A DNA stretch of 64,000 nucleotides from Phycisphaerae bacterium (GCA_025924315.1 JAICIO010000021.1:1-64000), one strand, 5' to 3'; positions 27,480 to 37,263 are shown, counted from the first letter of the stretch. The notes: generated from the sequence alone by a model not told the origin. Numbers and translations are program-made.

Positions 27480-29456
27480 TCATTTTGGGAACCAGTGTTT
27501 CTTAGCGGCGGCGGCGCCGAGATCGGTTTGCGCGAAGCGCGTGACGAGTTCTTTGTAAAAGCGATCGGCGGATTTCGCGTCCTGTGCCTTGATCCATCCG
27601 CCGGCTTCACAAAGGCGCGCCGCGGCGGTGGCGTCGTTGTCGGGCATGAGTTCGATCGCTTCCCATGCGATATCGGCGGCGAGATAGCGGTGGTGGAAGC
27701 GCAGTGCCGGTTTTAAGGCGCTCTGCTCGGCGCGTTTCACCTCGTCCGCCGTCGGGGCGATGATCGACGGGGTTTTCGGATGCAATCGCGCCGCGGCAAG
27801 GCCTGCTTCGAAGTTTCCGCCGTACAGTACGCCGTCTGGTTCGAGCTCCGTGCCGAGCAACTCCATCCCGTCGTTGCGCGCGATCGTCGCCGCTTTCCAC
27901 AGAAGCTCCGCGCGTTCGCTCGCGGACCGCTTCTTCTCGTGACCGTCACAGAGCGCGAGCTGATACGCGATCGCCTTGTCGCGAAGGGCCTTTGTGAAAT
28001 AGGGAAGCGCTTCATCTGCGCGATCGAGGCGCATGAGTCGCCGTGCGAGAAGCGCGCGGATGTCATCGCTTCCGGGCTTGTCGGCGGGCCAGTGGGCATC
28101 GACGTAACGCATCAATTCGTCGACGGTGAGGACGCGCTCGGCGATGTAGGCGGCGTCCTGCCAGAAGCCGGCGTCGAGCAGCTCGGTCAGCGCGGGAAGA
28201 TACTGCTGCTGCGCGAGGTGCACGGCGCCGAGTTCTCCGCGGACCTGAACGAGCGGTTTAATTTCTTCGGCGCCTTGGTAGTCGCCATTTGTCCAGGTGA
28301 GATCGGGCGCGAAACCTCGCTGCGCTTCGGCGAGATGCGCGGCCGCGCTGGCGAGCTGGCCGTCGCGCAGCAAAAGCTTGGCGCGGACCCAGTGCCCGAG
28401 CGGTGTCAGCTCTCCGTGATTGAGCCAGCGGTCGGCCTGCACGTAAAGATTCTTCTCATACGCGATCAAGGCAAGGCGATCGCAGTTTTCCAGGTTCTTC
28501 GCGCCGCATTTCTCGACGGCCGTAAACCATTGACTGATTTGATTGACGTTGGAGCGTTGCGCGTAGAGGAGCGAGGGCTCTGCGGTGAGATATGCGGTGA
28601 TGACGCGACGGGTCTTGTCGTCGGTGGCGGCGTCGTTCATATCGGTCGCGCCGGCGTTGATGATCTGCATCGCGACGTCGCGCAACGACCACGCCGCCAG
28701 CGGGTCATTGCAGGAGAGTTGCATGAGATATCGATCCGCGGCGAGCTTGAACTGCTGCCGATCCAGCGCGATGCGGCCTTCCCAGCCGTAACTGAGCGCC
28801 GCCAGGCCGAGCGAATCGACGAAGCCTTTCTGCGCGAGCGTGCGCGTCTGCTCGAAGTAGCGGATCGCCTCGTCCGGCTTCTCATTCATCAGTGCTCGGC
28901 CGATCATGAAGGCGGCCCAGGTTGAGCGATAGTGTCGCTCCTCGGGCGGAAGATCGAGCACCGTCTTCCAGATGTTCACTGCGCGGGAGAGCTTGCCGTT
29001 GTGATACGCAATCGCTCCGCGGAGATAGCGCAGGAACTCTTCGGGCAGGCCTGCGGGGATCGCGACGTCGAGCGCCTTGGGCGCGAGCAGCGGTTTTGAG
29101 TTGTCCTGCGCGAGCTGCGCTTGCACATATGCATCAATCTGCGAACGAAGCTCGGTGTAATCGGCGAGAATCTTGTCGCTGTTCTTCGCTCCGTCGAGCG
29201 CTGTTGCGAGGTCGCGGAGTTCGGCTTCGGTCGTGGTTCGCTGGATATAGTGAAACTTTGGCCCGGCGGGCATGGGAATCTGCTTCAGCTCGAAGAGAAA
29301 ATCCGCGGGAGGCGCCGCGAGGACTTCCTCGTCGCTGGCGATCAGACTGTTGGGAAAGTTTGGGCTGCACGCGTGCGCGCGAGGCGCGAACGGAAGAAGG
29401 ATCGACGAGATTGCAGAGACGACGACGCTAATCGTGAGGTGACGTTGTCTGGACAT
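27480..29456 (-). CDS. exported TPR-type protein of unknown function
   Basis: 658 residues. Signal peptide in the first 29 (VVVSAISSILLPFAPRAHA), followed by CSP, possibly a lipoprotein-like or disulfide cysteine. The body is almost entirely helical pairs of TPR/Sel1 character (for example YRSTWAAFMIGRALMNEKPD, EAIRYFEQ). Start chosen at 29456, where AGGAGG lies nine bases upstream; a GTG seven codons earlier is less likely. It overlaps the DUF3142 gene by 29 bp, so they form an operon. Partner unknown. Confidence 0.83.
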   Translation of the reverse strand: MSRQRHLTISVVVSAISSILLPFAPRAHACSPNFPNSLIASDEEVLAAPPADFLFELKQIPMPAGPKFHYIQRTTTEAELRDLATALDGAKNSDKILADYTELRSQIDAYVQAQLAQDNSKPLLAPKALDVAIPAGLPEEFLRYLRGAIAYHNGKLSRAVNIWKTVLDLPPEERHYRSTWAAFMIGRALMNEKPDEAIRYFEQTRTLAQKGFVDSLGLAALSYGWEGRIALDRQQFKLAADRYLMQLSCNDPLAAWSLRDVAMQIINAGATDMNDAATDDKTRRVITAYLTAEPSLLYAQRSNVNQISQWFTAVEKCGAKNLENCDRLALIAYEKNLYVQADRWLNHGELTPLGHWVRAKLLLRDGQLASAAAHLAEAQRGFAPDLTWTNGDYQGAEEIKPLVQVRGELGAVHLAQQQYLPALTELLDAGFWQDAAYIAERVLTVDELMRYVDAHWPADKPGSDDIRALLARRLMRLDRADEALPYFTKALRDKAIAYQLALCDGHEKKRSASERAELLWKAATIARNDGMELLGTELEPDGVLYGGNFEAGLAAARLHPKTPSIIAPTADEVKRAEQSALKPALRFHHRYLAADIAWEAIELMPDNDATAAARLCEAGGWIKAQDAKSADRFYKELVTRFAQTDLGAAAAKKHWFPK

Positions 29457-30735
29457 CGGCGCGAACCTCCTGTTCACGGTCGAGTCGGATCCATCCGATT
29501 GTTTTTCGGTCGCCGGCGCCGATGCGCGGCGCGGCTTCGTCCTTGGTTGGCTCGGCGGCGAGAAGAAGCGACTGCTGCGAGGCGTCCGGCATTTCCTGGA
29601 AGCCCTCGGAAGTGTCGCTGGCGAGAAGATGACCGTCGGACCAGTTGAGCTTCACGCGCGCCGAATCGAGCGAAGCGTCGGCGTCGCCGGCGTTGACGAG
29701 ATCGACTTCGACGAGGCCGCGCTCGGGATGGCGCAGCTCCGCGTGCAGCTGGGCCTGCGGGGTGCGGCCCTCCATGACCGCGGCGAGGGTTGGCCAGCGC
29801 CAGTTGAGGCGGTCTTCGTCAATCGGCAGGCGATACCAAATGATGCCGGCCATGTTCGAAGGGCGATTCTTTGACCAGGTTTCGACGAGCTGCGCCATCT
29901 GCGACGCATCAGCGGAGACCGTTTTCACGATCGCGCTCGATGGCCAGTTGCGCGAGGGGCCTTCGGCGCTGAGGCCGAGGAATTTTCCGTTTGCATCAAA
30001 CGCAACCAAATAGCCATAGGTTGGCAACGCGACTCGGAAGGGCGCGGGCAATCGGCCAGCGCGTTCGACCGCGCGCTTGGCGGCGGCGGGATCGCAAAGC
30101 GTAAAGTTCGCGCTCGCCGATTTGGGTCGGTCGAGCGAGTGGACCTGCAGGATAAAACCATCCGTCGCTTCGACAAGCCGCGACATCGCTTTGTTGTCGA
30201 GCCAGCTGGGCAGGCTGGTGATGACGATCGGCAGCGAACCGAGGCGTTCGTGCAGCGCCTGCACCCACGTGCGATAGCCGTCGAGTTTTGATTCAGCGCA
30301 GTCGAAGTCGATCTGCAATTCGGAGACGGCGACGCCGGCGTCCGTCGCCTTTTTGACAAGATGTTGGGCGAGATCGCAGATGGCGGTGGTGATCGGCCCA
30401 TTCGAATCGAATGGGCCCGCGTACGGGCCGATGCGAAGGGCGAGACCGATCGCGACGTTTTCAGAGCGCAGCGTGTCGTACGGAATGCTCACACGAACCG
30501 CGCGGGGCTCGCCTTTCTGCCGTTCGATCTCGGCGGCGAGGGCGACGATGGTGTGGATCTTTCCGCTGGCCTCGTCGAGGGATTTGACGTGCGAATCGGT
30601 CCAGCGACGTTGCCAGACGTAGGCGTCCTGGCGAAGGGGGCCGGTCACGTGTGGGGCGATTGGCGGCTGAAGCCAGAGAATCAGAACGAAAGCGCAGACG
30701 AGAACGAGGAGCGCGATTTTCGCGGAGCGAGGCAT
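29428..30735 (-). CDS. DUF3142 family exported or membrane-anchored protein
   Basis: 435 residues. N-terminal hydrophobic segment (KIALLVLVCAFVLILWL), then AYVWQRRWTDSHVKSLDEAS and QIDFDCAESKLDGYRTWVQA, typical of DUF3142, which has a TIM-barrel glycosidase-like look; the Asp-rich LQIDFDCAE could be catalytic. Start at 30735 has AGGGA six bases upstream; a longer reading frame to 30930 would translate a family H repeat. It overlaps the following TPR gene by 29 bp. Substrate unknown. Confidence 0.83.
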   Translation of the reverse strand: MPRSAKIALLVLVCAFVLILWLQPPIAPHVTGPLRQDAYVWQRRWTDSHVKSLDEASGKIHTIVALAAEIERQKGEPRAVRVSIPYDTLRSENVAIGLALRIGPYAGPFDSNGPITTAICDLAQHLVKKATDAGVAVSELQIDFDCAESKLDGYRTWVQALHERLGSLPIVITSLPSWLDNKAMSRLVEATDGFILQVHSLDRPKSASANFTLCDPAAAKRAVERAGRLPAPFRVALPTYGYLVAFDANGKFLGLSAEGPSRNWPSSAIVKTVSADASQMAQLVETWSKNRPSNMAGIIWYRLPIDEDRLNWRWPTLAAVMEGRTPQAQLHAELRHPERGLVEVDLVNAGDADASLDSARVKLNWSDGHLLASDTSEGFQEMPDASQQSLLLAAEPTKDEAAPRIGAGDRKTIGWIRLDREQEVRADVQTTSPHD

Positions 30736-30792
30736 GTGCCGTCCCTGGCAGTTTGTCTTGTCCGATGAGCCCGTGCGGATCATACCAAATGA

Positions 30793-30867
30793 AACCGCCA
30801 AGACGCCAAGACGCCAAGGAAGAAAAATATTTCTTGGCGTCTTGGCGTCTTGGCGTCTTGGCGGTTC
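30793..30867. repeat. family H inverted repeat with 9-nt tandem units
   Basis: AACCGCCAAGACGCCAAGAC GCCAAGG, a short AT-rich loop, then four copies of TCTTGGCG ending GGCGGTTC. It lies five bases past the sdhB stop and upstream of the DUF3142 gene. Confidence 0.92.
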
Positions 30868-30871
30868 GAAA

Positions 30872-31645
30872 TTACTTGCTGAAAAAGCTCTTGATCGCGT
30901 GGACTGTCGCTTGGCGCTGGACAGCGGCAATCGACTCCAGGAGGGGGATGTCCTTGGGGCAGACTTCGACGCAATTGCCGGCTTTGCCGCAATCGGCGAC
31001 GCCGCCTTCTTCCATCATCGCCTCGAGCCGCTCTTTCTTGAGCGCCTTGCCGGTCGGATGGTCGTTGAAGAGGCGGACCTGGCTGATGACGGCGGCGCCG
31101 ACGAACTTATTCGTCGGGGTGTACTGCGGGCAGGCTTCGAGGCAGCACCCGCAACTGATGCAGCGGGAAAGCGGGTAGCGCTCTTCCTGCAACGCCTGTG
31201 AGACCGGCGGGCCCTGGCCGATGTCGTACGTTCCGTCAATCGGCACCCACGCCTTTACGCGTTTAAGGTCATTGAAGAGTCGTCCGCGATCGACGAAGAG
31301 ATCTCGCACGAGCGGGAATTTGGTCATCGGCTCGAGCGTGATCGGCTCGCCGGGTGCGCCGAGCTTATCGACCAGGGCCGAGCAGGATTGCCGCACTTTG
31401 CCGTTGATCACCATCGTGCAGGCGCCGCAGACTTCTTCGAGGCAGCCGGCGTCCCACACCGGCGTGGTCGTGTCCTTGCCGTCGGTCGTGCGCGGATTGG
31501 CGGCGATCCACTGCAGGCAGGAGATGATGTTCATGTTCGGGCGATAGGGCACCGCGAACTCTTCCCAACGCGAGGGGGCGCTCGGTCCATCTTGTCTGCG
31601 GATGCGAATGATGATCGATTGAGACGGCGTGTTGCTGGCAATCAT
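30872..31645 (-). CDS. sdhB: succinate dehydrogenase/fumarate reductase iron-sulfur subunit
   Basis: Electron-transfer subunit of complex II. 257 residues with cysteines for all three clusters: [2Fe-2S] C68, C73, C76, C88; [4Fe-4S] C162, C165, C168 with C229; and [3Fe-4S] C172, C219, C225, by family pattern. The N-terminal ferredoxin domain and C-terminal helical domain are full length. sdhA and sdhC are not next to it, and a terminator precedes it, so it seems to be its own unit. Confidence 0.93.
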   Translation of the reverse strand: MIASNTPSQSIIIRIRRQDGPSAPSRWEEFAVPYRPNMNIISCLQWIAANPRTTDGKDTTTPVWDAGCLEEVCGACTMVINGKVRQSCSALVDKLGAPGEPITLEPMTKFPLVRDLFVDRGRLFNDLKRVKAWVPIDGTYDIGQGPPVSQALQEERYPLSRCISCGCCLEACPQYTPTNKFVGAAVISQVRLFNDHPTGKALKKERLEAMMEEGGVADCGKAGNCVEVCPKDIPLLESIAAVQRQATVHAIKSFFSK

Positions 31646-31704
31646 GGATCAAATCTTTCCAACTGTGCGAGCGTGAAATGGTATGGATTTGAGATGGAAA
31701 AGAA

Positions 31705-31730
31705 AAGCCCACGCCTCAAGACGTGGGCTT
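31705..31730 (-). terminator. intrinsic terminator of the pilM operon
   Basis: AAGCCCACG / CGTGGGCTT stem with an 8-nt loop; the minus strand continues TTTTCTTTTCC. It lies 27 bases after the last gene of the operon and upstream of sdhB. Confidence 0.85.
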
Positions 31731-31756
31731 GGTGAAGGCAAAGTTTTACGAACGCA

Positions 31757-33721
31757 TCAGCGCGAGGCAACGGGTGTCGCGGCGGGGAGAAGGCTCTTCA
31801 TCTTCAGGTACTCCGGATCGTCGCGATCGGAATCGGCGTCGCGACGGTGCAATTGACCCGCCGGGTCGGCCACGACGATCAGCGGGCGGTTGTTGCGGCC
31901 CGGATCGACCGTCACGTCGACCAGCGTCCAGCCGGTGCTGAAGTCGATGCCGGCCGGATCTTTGTAGGAGATGAGGTCGCCCGGCGCTACGTTCACGCTG
32001 TGCGAGTGCAGCTCGCCGTTCTGCCAGCGGAAGATCTGCAGCGTGACCTTGTTGTTAAACAAGCTTGCGACGAAGAACCGGGTGAGCGGCGGAATCGACA
32101 CCGGCTGAGTCCAACCGCTGTCCGGGCTGGTGATGGCGAACACATTCGCCAGATTCCTCGGCTGCGCGACGTTGATCGTCTGGAAGACCGGGTTCTTGAT
32201 CTTGTAGCGTACCTTGTACTGATAGCTCTTGCCCGGCTCGACGGTGTCGTCGGTCGCCCAACCGATGGTCGGATCGGGCGCGGTGCGCGGGTCGTATTCG
32301 CCCTGCGGCGGAAGCGGGAACTGCGCGTACGCGGCCGGCGCCATCTGCGGCTGTTGGAAGCCGTTTCCGGTGCCGTTGTCGCCGTTGTCCATGCCCTGGT
32401 CGGCCATTTCTTCCGGCGTGAGAACTTGCGGCGGCGCCACTTGCGCAAACTGCAAGCGAGAAAGATCCGGCACTTCAGGCTGGGAGTTCTCATCCATCGG
32501 GACCTCGCCGCCCGCGCCCCGGCCGCTGTTGTTGTTCCCGGCGTTCGAGCGGATCTTGGCGCGGGCGTCCGCTTCCTTCGCGTCGCGAATCATCTTCTTC
32601 TGCTGCGGAGTCAGTTGCCGGATTTCCTCGGGCGTAAATTTCCGGTGCACGTCGAACGCCTGATTGACCGGCGCCTGCTGCTGCGCGAGCGCGGTCTGGT
32701 CAACCACACCGGGCGGAAGCCACGGATCACCGCGAGCGATCTGGAAGAAGCCGGGCTGAATGATCTGGCCCTGGTTATTCGCGGCCCAGCCGACGTACTG
32801 CATTTCATCCGCGAGACCATTCGGGAACGGCGGGGTGTTGCTGACTTCGAGCTTCTTCACGACCACTTCGTCGCCCGATGGTTTGCCATCGACGATTTCC
32901 TGGCGGACGAGCTCGACGTCGAGAACGCAGGTCTTGAAGAGATTGAGCTGCTGGCCTTGCGGGATGTTCGCGTCGGTGAAGGCTTGGCCGATGGCTTTCA
33001 TCGGCAGCTTGTACATAACGGTAACCCAATCCTTGTCAGCGAGAACGGGCGGCGCGGGCGCGCCAGGAGCAGCCGGCGCGGGCGCGGGGGCCGGCGCTGC
33101 GGGCGCGGCGCCATTGACAACCGGCGGCCGACCGGTTGCCGGATTGGTCAGCGCCCCGGGCTGAGCGGGACGACCGAGCATGCCGGGCGTCGCCGGCGCG
33201 ATCGGCGTCGGATTCAAAATCGGTTGCAGGTTCACCACAGGCAGCGGCGTGCCCGGCTGCCAATCGGCAGGCGGCATCACGACGTTGGTGCGGCCACGAT
33301 TCACGTCCGCGATTTCCGCGGCGGGAATCTTCGGCAGCGATTTCACGACCTGAGTGGGGTTCAAAATATCAGTGTTCTTGTCGATCACCCTCACCTGCGC
33401 GTCGCCGGGCATCGCGGTGAAGAGCGCGACTTGCAGCGGCGCCGGTTCTTCGGTGTCCAGGCGCTTGCGAATATCCGCGGTGAAGTCCGGAACCACCACC
33501 TTCGGCGGATGCGCCGAAGCCTCCTGCTGCTCAAGTTGCTCGACCGGGCCATGCACGGTGGCGTTGTCGATGTCGCCGGGCCGGAGGCTCTGCGCTCCGA
33601 CCGGAATTGTCACCGGCGTTTGCACGAGATACGACCACGCCATGAAGACGAGGAACAGCGCGCCCAGACCGAGCACGATGAACTCGACATACTGTTCGAG
33701 AATTCCCAGCACTTTTTGCAT
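31757..33721 (-). CDS. proline-rich single-pass membrane protein of the PilM operon
   Basis: 654 residues: one N-terminal membrane helix (FIVLGLGALFLVFMAWSYLV), then a long Pro/Ala-rich periplasmic region with runs such as APAPAPAAPGAP. A folded domain follows near residue 490 (PGKSYQYKVRYKIKNPV) with a beta-rich end. By position (third gene after PilM and a PilO-like protein) it may do the work of PilP/PulC, linking the inner-membrane platform to other parts, but no PilP motif is recognised. Unknown otherwise. Confidence 0.78.
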   Translation of the reverse strand: MQKVLGILEQYVEFIVLGLGALFLVFMAWSYLVQTPVTIPVGAQSLRPGDIDNATVHGPVEQLEQQEASAHPPKVVVPDFTADIRKRLDTEEPAPLQVALFTAMPGDAQVRVIDKNTDILNPTQVVKSLPKIPAAEIADVNRGRTNVVMPPADWQPGTPLPVVNLQPILNPTPIAPATPGMLGRPAQPGALTNPATGRPPVVNGAAPAAPAPAPAPAAPGAPAPPVLADKDWVTVMYKLPMKAIGQAFTDANIPQGQQLNLFKTCVLDVELVRQEIVDGKPSGDEVVVKKLEVSNTPPFPNGLADEMQYVGWAANNQGQIIQPGFFQIARGDPWLPPGVVDQTALAQQQAPVNQAFDVHRKFTPEEIRQLTPQQKKMIRDAKEADARAKIRSNAGNNNSGRGAGGEVPMDENSQPEVPDLSRLQFAQVAPPQVLTPEEMADQGMDNGDNGTGNGFQQPQMAPAAYAQFPLPPQGEYDPRTAPDPTIGWATDDTVEPGKSYQYKVRYKIKNPVFQTINVAQPRNLANVFAITSPDSGWTQPVSIPPLTRFFVASLFNNKVTLQIFRWQNGELHSHSVNVAPGDLISYKDPAGIDFSTGWTLVDVTVDPGRNNRPLIVVADPAGQLHRRDADSDRDDPEYLKMKSLLPAATPVASR

Positions 33722-33775
33722 AAGTCACCCAATCATTGGGCCAATGTTGATCGATTCACTGTTGACGTTTCCACT

Positions 33776-35068
33776 TCATGCCGGTGGCGTGCCCGGCGTT
33801 GCGGGCGCCGGCACCGTGACGTTCAGCGCCTTGCGCACCGCATCCGGCATCCACGGCACCGTCCACTGGCGGAGCAATAGCTCTTCACCGCTCAAGGCCA
33901 CCTGGACGATCGGCTTTTTGCCGTAGATATAGCCCTTGTTGGCTTCGCCGGCGGAATCGATCGGATTGATCGATTCAACCTGTTTAACGGTGATCAGCCG
34001 GTTGCGCGTGAGCACGGCAAGCAGGGCGGGGATCTTCTCCACTTCGACGTTCACGACCAGGTGGAACGGGACGACGTCGTAGAGCGCGTTGGAGGTGCGT
34101 CCGGTGGGAGAAGCAGCGTAATTGGGCGCGTTCGGGTCAGTGCCTGGGGGCAGAGCCGGCGCGGCGCCGGCGCCGAACATCGCCGGAACGTCCAGCTTGT
34201 ACAGATGCTTCACCGGCGCTTCCATCACGCTCTCGGGGGGTCCGGTGCTGCCATCATCTTTCTTGACCGGCTGCGAATTCAGATCACGCAGCGCCTGGCA
34301 GACGTCTTCCTGAACCCACAGCTGCACCTGCGACACCCAGATGTTGACCGGGTCGGGCGGCTGCGTGCCGGTGATCGTCGGGTTCACGTTGATCGAGTCG
34401 GGGTTGATGTAGATCAGGCAACCCTTCGCGGCCGAGCTACGCAGCACGTCCGGGAGGTTCGCAAGCTGAGCGGCTATCGCCTGGTTCACCTGGTCCTGGT
34501 TGATCGCCACGCCCTTGTCGTACACGAGTTGCTCACGCTGCATGCGTGTTTTCGTGTCATCCTTCGCGCGGGTGATGTCCGCTTCGTTGGGCGGCATGCC
34601 GGCCTTGAGGATCTCCTGCTGGATGGATCCAGAGCGATCTTCCGGAGGCATCGGCGGATTCACACGACGCTGATACGCCGCGATGTAGTTGATGCCCGTC
34701 ACGGGATTCGGCGCCGGCAGCGAACCGGGCAGCAGCAGCTTGTGGACGTTGATCTTCACAACCTCTTCCATGAGTCCTTTGCTGCTTTGGGCGACCGCTT
34801 TCACCAGCTGCGCGCCTTCATCGATCACAGGACGCGTGGGGAACGTGTCGAGCGATTTCGGCTCAGTGCTCTCGGGATCGAGGATCGGAAGCTGACGCTT
34901 CTGAGTGACGAGCGCCTCGACCTTGTCGTAGTCCGCCTTGCGGGCGGCGCCGTCGCTCTTGAGCTCGGTGTAGTACTTCGGCACCGGCCAGACGAATACG
35001 GCGATCACGCACAGCAGTGCGACCACGCCGAGGATGATGCTCACGAGGTTCTTTTTAACGATGTCCAT
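33776..35068 (-). CDS. PilO-like single-pass membrane protein
   Basis: 430 residues. Short cytoplasmic start (MDIVKKN), a membrane helix (residues 8-28), a coiled-coil region, then two alpha/beta parts; one ends in a ferredoxin-like stretch (PFHLVVNVEVEKIPALLAVLTRNRLITVKQVESI) typical of PilO-type periplasmic domains. Lies 29 bp downstream of the PilM gene and 54 bp upstream of the proline-rich gene. Assignment as PilO-like is by architecture and context, not a signature. Confidence 0.77.
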   Translation of the reverse strand: MDIVKKNLVSIILGVVALLCVIAVFVWPVPKYYTELKSDGAARKADYDKVEALVTQKRQLPILDPESTEPKSLDTFPTRPVIDEGAQLVKAVAQSSKGLMEEVVKINVHKLLLPGSLPAPNPVTGINYIAAYQRRVNPPMPPEDRSGSIQQEILKAGMPPNEADITRAKDDTKTRMQREQLVYDKGVAINQDQVNQAIAAQLANLPDVLRSSAAKGCLIYINPDSINVNPTITGTQPPDPVNIWVSQVQLWVQEDVCQALRDLNSQPVKKDDGSTGPPESVMEAPVKHLYKLDVPAMFGAGAAPALPPGTDPNAPNYAASPTGRTSNALYDVVPFHLVVNVEVEKIPALLAVLTRNRLITVKQVESINPIDSAGEANKGYIYGKKPIVQVALSGEELLLRQWTVPWMPDAVRKALNVTVPAPATPGTPPA

Positions 35069-35097
35069 GAGGTCGTTCCTTCAAACTCGGCTACTGA

Positions 35098-37263
35098 TTA
35101 CTGGGGAACCGCCGCCGTCGGAGTCGTGCCTTCGGTTGCGGCGGGGGGCGTATATGCGGGCGGATCGAGCTGCACCAGGAACACCACGGTCACTTCCCAG
35201 TCGTCGCGCACGTCTTCCTGCAGCACGCGATCGAGATACGGGCTGTTGTCGTTGGGGTCGATCTGGTTGACATTCGGCACGACGACCGGCTGGCCGCGGC
35301 CGAAGAAACCGGTCGGAGCGCCGGGCTTGGCCGGCGTCGCCGGGGCGTTCTGCTGCTGCTGCGCCTTCTGTTGTAGCGCGACGGCGTAATCGCTCTTCAT
35401 CTTCGCCAGCTTCGGCGTATCCTGCTTAACCTGCATCGCGCCAAGCACGGTGGCTTTCGGAATCGCATACGCCTTGTGCGGATTGGCGGCGTCCGGTGCG
35501 ATTTTCTGGAGCGCTGCGACAAACACGTCCTGCACGAGGCTGTGGCCGGCTTTGTTCGGGCTGATGCACTTCACGGTGATCAGGAACCCGCGCGTAGCGC
35601 CCGCGGGGCCACCCGCCGCGGCCGGTGCTGCCGGAGCTGCTGCGGTGGGAGGCGCGATCCCCGCATCGACCGAATCCATCGCTGCATCGCCTGAGTCCGG
35701 CGTCATGCCCGGAGCCGGCGCCGCAATCATCACTGCTCCGCCAGGCTGCACAAACCTCGAAAGATCCGGCGCCGCCAGCGGCTGCGTGAGGTCCGGATAA
35801 TAAACCGACGTGATGCTGTCGATCTGAACGAGCTTGCGATCGCCGCGCGGAATGGACTTCACCTTCGTGATGTCATCGCTCAGCAATTCAGGTTGTGGCT
35901 TCGGCAGACAGTTGACCACGTCGGCGAGTAAGTTCGTCCACGTTCCGCGGAAGGCTTCGAGCGACTTCACGCTTTGAATGCGGGCGCGGTCGTCGGCGCC
36001 GGAGCCTTCGATGGTTGCCCACTCGTCGCTCAGCGCCTTCGCGGGACCGTATGTGTTGTTGATGTGCTGACGGTCGGGCTCGGCGGCCGCGAGCTGTCCC
36101 TTCTCCACGAAATATCGACCCAGCGGAACGACGCTACCCGCGACGAACAGTGCCGCCGCGGCTGCGAACCACTTCGTCTTCTCCTTCCACATCTTCTCGC
36201 GACGAATCTTCTGCGGCAGGAGCGAGCTGGTGATCTTGCCTTCGCCCATCGCCTGGATGGCCAGGCCGTAGGAACTGACGAGCGAGAGCACGTTTTCGCT
36301 GAAGGTCGGAGCGAGCTTGCTGTCGGCTGACGGCCCCGCGCCGACGCTGTCGAGGCGCTCAACATCCAGCTGCAGGTTCTGCTGCAGATACTTCTGCAGG
36401 CCCGGCAGCTTGAACGTTCCGCCGATTGCGATCACGCGCTTGATGCGCGAATCGCGGTGCGTCGAGGCATAGAAGCCGATCGAGCGCTGAATTTCCGCCA
36501 CGAGATCCGCGAAGATCGGACGCATCGCCTGGAAGATCTGGCGGGCATACTTGCTCGTGGCCGCGTTGCGCTTCAGTTCTTCCGCCTTCTGGAAGTTCAA
36601 CTTGAAGCTCTTCACCAAGGTTTCGGTGAAGCTGTTTCCGCCGATCGGGATCGAACGCATCCACACCGTGTCCTGATCCGCGATGATCAGGTCAGTGTTC
36701 TCGGCGCCGAGGTCCACGATCATCGTCGTGCCGTTCACGCGATTGTCGTGATACATCGCGTTGTAAACCGCCAGCGGATTCATCTGCACCGTCTGGACGT
36801 TCAGGTCCAGGTCGGTGAAGTACTTGATGTGCTGGTTCACCAGCTCCTTGCGCATCGCAAAGATGCCGACCTCGACGTCCGGCGATTCGGGGCTGCGGAA
36901 GAGCTGGTAGCTCCACTCGACGTCATCGAGCGGGAAGGGGATCTGCTGGATCGCTTCGAAGCGGACGATCTCAGGAATTTTCTTCTCTTCGACCGGGGGA
37001 AGCTTGATGAAGCGGGCGAAGCTGGACTGGCCGGACACTCCGACCGCAACGACCCCGCCTTTGATCGGATGGCGCTGCAGGAAATTGGCGAGCGCCGCCT
37101 GGATTAATGCTTCTTTGTTGTCTCCGGAATTGGAGAGGACTGTTTCATGCTCGATGACTTCAAAATCATCGACTCGAAGCTGATCCCCGTCGCGGACGAG
37201 CTTTACCGCCTTCAGTGCGCGGTTCCCGATATCGATGCCCCATGCAAATCGAGCAGATGCCAT
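35098..37263 (-). CDS. pilM: PilM-type actin-like ATPase fused to a PilN-like membrane domain
   Basis: 721 residues. Residues 1-355 form a PilM actin-like ATPase: WGIDIGNRALKAVKLV, LPPVEEKKIPEIVRFEA, TTMIVDLGAENTDLII and AIGGTFKLPGL. A hydrophobic segment follows near residues 363-385, then a periplasmic region with a low-complexity Ala/Pro linker and a beta-rich end. This joins what are usually PilM and PilN in one chain. In type IV pilus and type II secretion systems these proteins form the inner-membrane alignment complex. SD AGGAGA is five bases before the ATG. First gene of the operon. Confidence 0.85.
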   Translation of the reverse strand: MASARFAWGIDIGNRALKAVKLVRDGDQLRVDDFEVIEHETVLSNSGDNKEALIQAALANFLQRHPIKGGVVAVGVSGQSSFARFIKLPPVEEKKIPEIVRFEAIQQIPFPLDDVEWSYQLFRSPESPDVEVGIFAMRKELVNQHIKYFTDLDLNVQTVQMNPLAVYNAMYHDNRVNGTTMIVDLGAENTDLIIADQDTVWMRSIPIGGNSFTETLVKSFKLNFQKAEELKRNAATSKYARQIFQAMRPIFADLVAEIQRSIGFYASTHRDSRIKRVIAIGGTFKLPGLQKYLQQNLQLDVERLDSVGAGPSADSKLAPTFSENVLSLVSSYGLAIQAMGEGKITSSLLPQKIRREKMWKEKTKWFAAAAALFVAGSVVPLGRYFVEKGQLAAAEPDRQHINNTYGPAKALSDEWATIEGSGADDRARIQSVKSLEAFRGTWTNLLADVVNCLPKPQPELLSDDITKVKSIPRGDRKLVQIDSITSVYYPDLTQPLAAPDLSRFVQPGGAVMIAAPAPGMTPDSGDAAMDSVDAGIAPPTAAAPAAPAAAGGPAGATRGFLITVKCISPNKAGHSLVQDVFVAALQKIAPDAANPHKAYAIPKATVLGAMQVKQDTPKLAKMKSDYAVALQQKAQQQQNAPATPAKPGAPTGFFGRGQPVVVPNVNQIDPNDNSPYLDRVLQEDVRDDWEVTVVFLVQLDPPAYTPPAATEGTTPTAAVPQ

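Noticed and set aside
30736-30930. 65-residue upstream extension of the DUF3142 protein
   Set aside because: It translates the family H repeat and hides the signal/anchor segment; the ATG at 30735 has an SD.
31847-33880. 677-codon plus-strand frame, and similar long frames at 34061-35389, 41033-42388, 43688-45034 and 24533-26092
   Set aside because: All lie antisense to well-supported genes (the pilM operon, mutL, mutS, gltX/pssA) and translate to Arg-rich or Asp/Val-rich sequence without motifs.
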